From positions 1-10,111 of the forward strand of contig CAMEZN010000030.1 of the NCBI GenBank assembly GCA_945947845.1: 10,111 nt of DNA. The letters run 5' to 3'. This stretch comes from an uncultured Mucispirillum sp. (GTDB lineage: Bacteria; Chrysiogenota; Deferribacteres; Deferribacterales; Mucispirillaceae). The position numbers and the translations under genes were made by a program. Below, piece by piece: positions 6,682 to 10,111 of the stretch. The notes beneath the pieces were generated by a model. It made no database searches. It saw nothing but the letters and a program-made list of their open reading frames with translations, and was not told the DNA's origin. Numbering within the stretch: position 1 is the first letter of the stretch; each line of letters begins with the position of its first letter.

Positions 6682-7109
6682 TGCCACACTCCATTTGCAA
6701 AATAATCTACTGCCATTAAATATGAATCTTCCTTGAAACCAGCTATTACACCAAGAGCAATATCTGAAAGATATGAATGATGACGAAAAGGCTCTCTTGC
6801 AAATACATTTGAAAGATGTACTTCTATAAATTTTGCATTAATAGAAAGAAGAGCATCTCTTATAGCTATACTTGTATGTGTATATGCCCCCGCATTAATT
6901 ATAATACCATCATAACTTGATGATTTTTGTATACAGTCTACAATCTCTCCTTCTGAATTAGACTGAAAAAAATCTATCTCCATATCATATTTTTCTGCCT
7001 GCTCTCTTATTAATTCCTCAAGTTCATAAAAGCTTATCTGCCCATAATGACCGGGCTCTCGTTTACCAAGCATATTAATATTTGGTCCGTTAATCACTAA
7101 TATATTCAT
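6678..7109 (-). CDS. aroQ: Type II 3-dehydroquinate dehydratase
   Basis: This enzyme catalyses step 3 of the shikimate pathway, the dehydration of 3-dehydroquinate to 3-dehydroshikimate, as a cytoplasmic dodecamer in known members. The 143-residue length is typical. All signatures are present: NGPNINMLGKREPGHYG with catalytic Y22 on the flexible lid loop (R17 also there), QSNSEGEIVDCI (49-60), INAGAYTHTS with N72, and EVHLSNVFAREPFRHHS with general acid H98. It starts with ATG inside the stop of the acidic TPR gene (ATGA overlap), with AAGGAAAA as ribosome binding site. Its own stop overlaps the pepP start in the same way. The type II enzyme, unlike type I AroD, is a small flavodoxin-like fold protein with no Schiff-base lysine. 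Identification is very secure. Confidence 0.97.
   Translation of the reverse strand: MNILVINGPNINMLGKREPGHYGQISFYELEELIREQAEKYDMEIDFFQSNSEGEIVDCIQKSSSYDGIIINAGAYTHTSIAIRDALLSINAKFIEVHLSNVFAREPFRHHSYLSDIALGVIAGFKEDSYLMAVDYFANGVWQ
6689..6692 (-). promoter_or_regulatory. Ribosome binding site deciding the pepP start
   Basis: GGAG lies inside the end of aroQ, 7 bases before the ATG at 6681 but only 1 base before the alternative GTG at 6687. This favours the ATG and a 4-base overlap with aroQ. Confidence 0.6.
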
Positions 7110-8794
7110 ATATTTTCCTTATTATGCTGAACTTTTTCTAATAAATTTTCAAGCCGCATAAGTTTTCTATCTTTCTCTGTTTCATTAATTCTTTCATCAT
7201 CTGCCATATCATCGTGAGTCATTCCAACAGCACTTAATATTTCTTCCATAATATCTCCCTGAGTAAATGGAGCTGACTCTCCTAAATCAATAGATGGGTT
7301 TTCCATATCTTTATAACTTTCATCAACTATTTTACCATACTGAAAATCATCATCTATCATATCATCATATGTCATACCGTCAAAAGAAGAAGGCACTTGC
7401 TTATTAAACATTTCCTTATCTTTACTTTCATCACTTTCATCTTGTGCAGATACTTCCTTGTCATCATTAAAATCTTCTTTTGATAACATACTGCTGTCTT
7501 CTATATCCATATTTTCTGGCGATATATCTTCTTCTTGTATAGCTTCTGCCAAATCATTATCTGAACCTTCTTCTTCATCTGTTAAGGCTGATAGTAAATC
7601 ATCTTGGATATTATCTTCTTTGCCAGTTTCTTCTGCATTTTCTTCTGATATATTTTCTTCCTGTAAAGCTGCTGCCAAATCATTATCTGAGCCTGCTTCT
7701 TCATTTGTTAAGGCTGATAGTAAATCATCTTGGATATTATCTTCTTTGCCAGCTTCTTCTGCATTTTCTTCTGATATATTTTCTTCCTGTAAAGCTGCTG
7801 CTAAATCATTAGCTGAACCTTCTTCTTCATTTGTTAAGGCTGATAATAAATCATCTTGGATATTATCTTCTTTGCCAGCTTCTTCTGCATTTTCTTCTGA
7901 TATATTTTCTTCCTGTAAAGCTGCTGCTAAATCATTATCTGCACCTGCTTCTTCATTTGTTAAGGCTGATAATAAATCATCTTGATTATTGCTTTCTGCT
8001 GTATCTTCTTGTGGTTTATTTGATGTTAAATCCTGTTTAAGTTCTTCTGATTCTTTGATTTCTTCTTGTTTTGTAATTAATGGAAGAAAATCATCAGGGT
8101 TTCCTGCAAGGCTTTCTTCTTCCTCTTCTTCTGCTTCATGTTGTGTAATCAGCGGCATATAATCATTAGGATTATCAGAATGGAAATCTTCTTCCTCTTC
8201 ATAATTTCTAGCATTAATACTAGTATCAGATACTAAATCTGCCATAATAATCTCTGCACTTCTGATTCGCTTATCAATTTCTTTATATGTTTTTAAATCT
8301 TCATCTTCTTCACTTTCAGCAGCATTTTGCGACTGTCGTTTCATTCGTTCATCATATATTTCGCTAGGGTTTAATGTGCCGCCAAGTTCATCTATCATTT
8401 TACGGACTTCTTCATCTTCTGGCGAACGGATAAAAGCACCTGTTAAATATTTAAGTGCTTCTGTATTATCTCCCTTTTCTTTACATATAATGCCTAGTAA
8501 TTTTAAGGCTTTATAGTTATTATCATCTTCTGCTGTTACATCAAAGAGAAGGTCTCTTGCTTGGTCAAAAAGCCCTTTATAAACATAGGCTTCTGCGAGA
8601 AATGTTTTTGCAGCACAGTTTGACGGGAAACGCTCAACAGCAGTTTTACACATTGCAATTGTTTCATCATATTTTTCCAATTTATTATACGCTAATGCAA
8701 TAGGTATAAAATAACCAGAATTAGGCTCTGCTTCCATCTTTGAAAGAAAATACGCTATATCAGACATATAGCGAGCATGTGTCCTTTCGTCCAC
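7106..8794 (-). CDS. Acidic TPR protein with 42-residue tandem repeats, function unknown
   Basis: I do not recognise a named family. The longest frame has 565 codons from a GTG at 8803, but AAGGGG (8803-8808) abuts that GTG and sits 8 bases before the GTG at 8794, which I prefer (562 residues, start MDERTHARYMSD). There is no signal peptide or membrane segment, so it should be cytoplasmic. In long-frame numbering, residues about 14-140 form three to four TPR-like helix pairs (YFIPIALAYNKLEKYDETIAMCKTAV, then KTFLAEAYVYKGLFDQARDLL, then KALKLLGIICKEKGDNTEALKYL). The rest is a very acidic, low-complexity and probably disordered tail: a pair NPNDYMPLIT/NPDDFLPLIT (211-243), four tandem 42-residue repeats (274-441), a pair GMTYDDMIDD/GMTHDDMADD (476 and 527), and a short C-terminal coiled coil (about 544-560). 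It lies between aroB and aroQ and is coupled to aroQ by ATGA. A scaffold or adaptor role is possible but unproven. Confidence 0.85.
   Translation of the reverse strand: MDERTHARYMSDIAYFLSKMEAEPNSGYFIPIALAYNKLEKYDETIAMCKTAVERFPSNCAAKTFLAEAYVYKGLFDQARDLLFDVTAEDDNNYKALKLLGIICKEKGDNTEALKYLTGAFIRSPEDEEVRKMIDELGGTLNPSEIYDERMKRQSQNAAESEEDEDLKTYKEIDKRIRSAEIIMADLVSDTSINARNYEEEEDFHSDNPNDYMPLITQHEAEEEEEESLAGNPDDFLPLITKQEEIKESEELKQDLTSNKPQEDTAESNNQDDLLSALTNEEAGADNDLAAALQEENISEENAEEAGKEDNIQDDLLSALTNEEEGSANDLAAALQEENISEENAEEAGKEDNIQDDLLSALTNEEAGSDNDLAAALQEENISEENAEETGKEDNIQDDLLSALTDEEEGSDNDLAEAIQEEDISPENMDIEDSSMLSKEDFNDDKEVSAQDESDESKDKEMFNKQVPSSFDGMTYDDMIDDDFQYGKIVDESYKDMENPSIDLGESAPFTQGDIMEEILSAVGMTHDDMADDERINETEKDRKLMRLENLLEKVQHNKENI
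7481..7984 (-). repeat. Four in-frame 126-bp tandem repeats
   Basis: The copies run 7859-7984, 7733-7858, 7607-7732 and 7481-7606. Each encodes 42 residues starting QDDLLSALTNEE and continuing through NDLAAALQEENISEENAEE. By eye copies 1 and 2 differ at about 3 bases and copies 2 and 3 at about 6; copy 4 (toward the C-terminus) has diverged in its last third. Near-identity at the DNA level suggests recent duplication and a potential for copy-number change without breaking the frame. Confidence 0.95.
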
Positions 8795-8802
8795 CAGCTG
8801 CA

Positions 8803-8808
8803 CCCCTT
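8803..8808 (-). promoter_or_regulatory. Ribosome binding site deciding the TPR gene start
   Basis: AAGGGG overlaps the first base of the GTG at 8803 but is 8 bases from the in-frame GTG at 8794. The latter is therefore the likelier start, three codons inside the longest frame. Confidence 0.55.
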
Positions 8809-8822
8809 GTTACATTAGAATT

Positions 8823-8878
8823 GTTTTAGATAAGGATAATAGATTATTAATCTGATAAATCTAATCCTTATCTAAAAC
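8823..8878. repeat. Long inverted repeat between aroB and the TPR gene
   Basis: GTTTTAGATAAGGAT (8823-8837) is perfectly complementary to 8864-8878, giving a 15-bp stem. After a 2-base bulge (AA, 8838-8839), TAGATT (8840-8845) pairs with AATCTA (8858-8863), leaving a 12-base loop. A competing inner palindrome, AGATTA-T-TAATCT (8841-8853), could form instead. No T tract follows on either strand, so it is not a standard terminator. It starts 31 bases after the aroB stop and ends 14 bases before the AAGGGG of the TPR gene. It could be an mRNA processing or stabilising element, a partial attenuator, or a small dispersed repeat. Confidence 0.85.
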
Positions 8879-8909
8879 TAATATAGCAGTTTCTATATAT
8901 TACTTTTAT

Positions 8910-9950
8910 TTATAGAAATAAGTCAATTAATTCTTTTGGTTTTATATTATTTATGATAACACCCTGCATATTTTTACCTGCAAATGCGACACTTATTCCG
9001 TTTTTACCTGCTTTTTTATCTTTTGATACAGCTTCAAGCATTTTTTCCATATTTTTTGGCTCATAATGAGTTGGATATTTTAAAGCTTTCAGCAGCCCAT
9101 ATAAAGCATCATATGTTTCTTTATCAGTATAACCATTTCGTAAAGCATATTTTGATTCATATATCATACCTAATGCAACAGCAAACCCATGATGAATTTT
9201 ATGATTTGAATCACTTTCTATTGCATGAGCTGCTGTATGACCAAAGTTAAGCAGTTTCCTGATACCAGATTCTTTTTCGTCCTGCTCAACTATTTCTGAC
9301 TTTAATTTACATGATACAGCAATTACATGCTCCATAACTGCTTTTGAACGCTTTAAAATACTATTTTTATTAGAAAGAATATATTCAAAAAAGTCTTTAT
9401 CTCGCACTGCTGCAATTTTGATTGATTCTGCAAGCCCGTTTAAATACTCTTTATCTGTCAGGCTGTCTAGAAAATGGCTGTCTATCAATACCATACTAGG
9501 TTGATAAAATGAACCTATATTATTTTTTATTCCTTTAAAGTTAACAGCAGTTTTACCGCCTACACTAGAATCAACCATAGCAAGAAGTGTTGTAGGAACT
9601 TGAATAAGTTTGATACCCCGCATATAAATTGAAGCTGCAAAAGCTGCCACATCACCTGTTATGCCGCCACCTACTGCCACAAGAGTAGAATCTCTTAAAG
9701 CATTATTCTGCCTTAAAAAATCAAGCATTTTTTCAAGACTTAAAAGTGTTTTATTTTTTTCTGATGCCTGAAATAAAAATACACGTTCTTTTGGAATAAT
9801 ATTTTTATAAAAAGATGCAACTCTGCTGTCTATTATAAAATATGCACCTTCTTTTTCATACTGGGAAAGCTTATCCCCAATAAAATCACTGCCTATAAAT
9901 ATGTTGTAGTTTCTTTTACTTTCTAAGATATTTACTGTTATACTCTTCAT
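8910..9950 (-). CDS. aroB: 3-dehydroquinate synthase
   Basis: This enzyme catalyses step 2 of the shikimate pathway, converting DAHP to 3-dehydroquinate with NAD+ and a divalent metal (zinc or cobalt) in the cytoplasm. Length is 346 residues, slightly shorter than E. coli AroB. Visible signatures are GGGITGDVAAFAAS (94-107, NAD binding), PTTLLAMVDSSVGGKTAVN (119-137), GLAESIK with metal ligand E175 and K178, LNFGHTAAHAIE with H238 and H242, and HHGFAVALGM with ligand H254. The late DKK (311-313) supplies the usual C-terminal active-site lysine. The ATG overlaps the aroK stop (ATGA). The next gene follows after a gap of over 100 bases that contains a long hairpin. Identification is very secure; aminotransferase-linked relatives such as 2-deoxy-scyllo-inosose synthase are unlikely beside aroK and aroQ. 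Confidence 0.97.
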   Translation of the reverse strand: MKSITVNILESKRNYNIFIGSDFIGDKLSQYEKEGAYFIIDSRVASFYKNIIPKERVFLFQASEKNKTLLSLEKMLDFLRQNNALRDSTLVAVGGGITGDVAAFAASIYMRGIKLIQVPTTLLAMVDSSVGGKTAVNFKGIKNNIGSFYQPSMVLIDSHFLDSLTDKEYLNGLAESIKIAAVRDKDFFEYILSNKNSILKRSKAVMEHVIAVSCKLKSEIVEQDEKESGIRKLLNFGHTAAHAIESDSNHKIHHGFAVALGMIYESKYALRNGYTDKETYDALYGLLKALKYPTHYEPKNMEKMLEAVSKDKKAGKNGISVAFAGKNMQGVIINNIKPKELIDLFL

Positions 9951-10111
9951 TTTTTAATACCTGCCTCTACACATATATATTTTGCTATTTCTTCAATAGA
10001 CTTATCTGATGTATCTACTAATATATCTGCTAATATATAATAATACACTCTTTTTTGCATAAGTAAATTTAATTTTTCCATTCTATCTTCTCCTTGCAGC
10101 AGTGGGCGGAT
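9947..10111 (-). CDS. aroK: Shikimate kinase, C-terminal part (5' end off the window)
   Basis: Fifty-four residues plus a TGA stop are read from the right edge. The start, IRPLLQGEDRMEKLNLLMQK, matches the shikimate kinase RPLL segment with its substrate- and ATP-contacting arginine at the lid boundary. RVYYYILADILVDTSDKSIEEIAKYI then matches the usual R-x-P-x-Y-x-x-x-A-D-x-x-V-D-T end. It uses ATP to make shikimate 3-phosphate, step 5 of the pathway. The P-loop and the rest of the lid lie outside the window. The TGA overlaps the aroB ATG by 4 bases, so it is the gene upstream of aroB in the same operon. It lies beyond the reach of ORF callers needing a start codon in the window. Confidence 0.92.
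   Translation of the reverse strand: MRPLLQGEDRMEKLNLLMQKRVYYYILADILVDTSDKSIEEIAKYICVEAGIKK

Noticed and set aside
7458..7985. Serine-rich 175-codon ORF on the plus strand with internal repeats
   Set aside because: It is the antisense reading of the acidic tandem repeats (GAA/GAT codons read as TTC/ATC-type and serine codons). It has no ribosome binding site or family match, and its repeats are explained by the minus-strand gene.
8823..8878. Intrinsic terminator between aroB and the TPR gene
   Set aside because: The stem is long but no T tract follows it on either strand, and no new promoter is evident for the downstream genes.
1..10111. Defence system, CRISPR array, transposon, phage or biosynthetic cluster
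   Set aside because: No integrase, transposase, nuclease, helicase, reverse transcriptase, toxin-antitoxin or direct-repeat array signature was seen; the genes are housekeeping, transport and redox functions.

Overview
The window is AT-rich, roughly one third G+C by eye, with dense minus-strand operons. It looks like an anaerobic bacterium. The arrangement of a shikimate operon joined to aroQ and a pepP-type peptidase, together with the composition, fits a Deferribacterota-like gut organism such as Mucispirillum. That assignment is a guess from gene content and style, not a demonstrated identity.

Layout: (1) Bases 1-644 (+) hold the C-terminal three quarters of tsf (EF-Ts), closed by a strong intrinsic terminator. 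(2) Bases 722-3573 (-) hold a four-gene redox cluster, read from 3573 down: an exported carboxymuconolactone decarboxylase-cupin protein, an iron-sulfur flavodoxin-like oxidoreductase, an exported cyclophilin-like protein and an aldo/keto reductase. The first gene has an in-frame TAG directly after its signal peptide and is probably a recent pseudogene. (3) Bases 3728-5263 (-) hold a DASS/SLC13 sodium:dicarboxylate symporter with its own terminator, a candidate promoter and operator, and a stem-loop that would lie at the 5' end of its mRNA. (4) Bases 5274-5622 are a very AT-rich gene-free stretch. (5) Bases 5623-10111 (-) hold an operon read from the right edge: aroK (partial), aroB, an acidic TPR protein, aroQ, and an M24 aminopeptidase P. 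Three of its four junctions are 4-bp ATGA overlaps. The exception, aroB to the TPR gene, carries a long imperfect inverted repeat.

How the genes work together: AroB, AroQ and AroK catalyse steps 2, 3 and 5 of the shikimate pathway to chorismate. The TPR protein is translationally coupled to aroQ but has no recognised role. It is the least ordinary gene here: a short N-terminal TPR domain is followed by a long acidic, probably disordered tail with four near-identical 42-residue tandem repeats and two other repeated short motifs. The redox cluster combines two cytoplasmic oxidoreductases with two exported proteins of the kind that recur together in gut anaerobes; its substrate is unknown.

I found no RNA genes, CRISPR arrays, insertion sequences or phage genes. 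No obviously new defence or mobile system is present. The observations most worth following are the repeat-bearing acidic protein, the nonsense codon, the aroB-TPR hairpin, and the regulatory architecture in front of the symporter.
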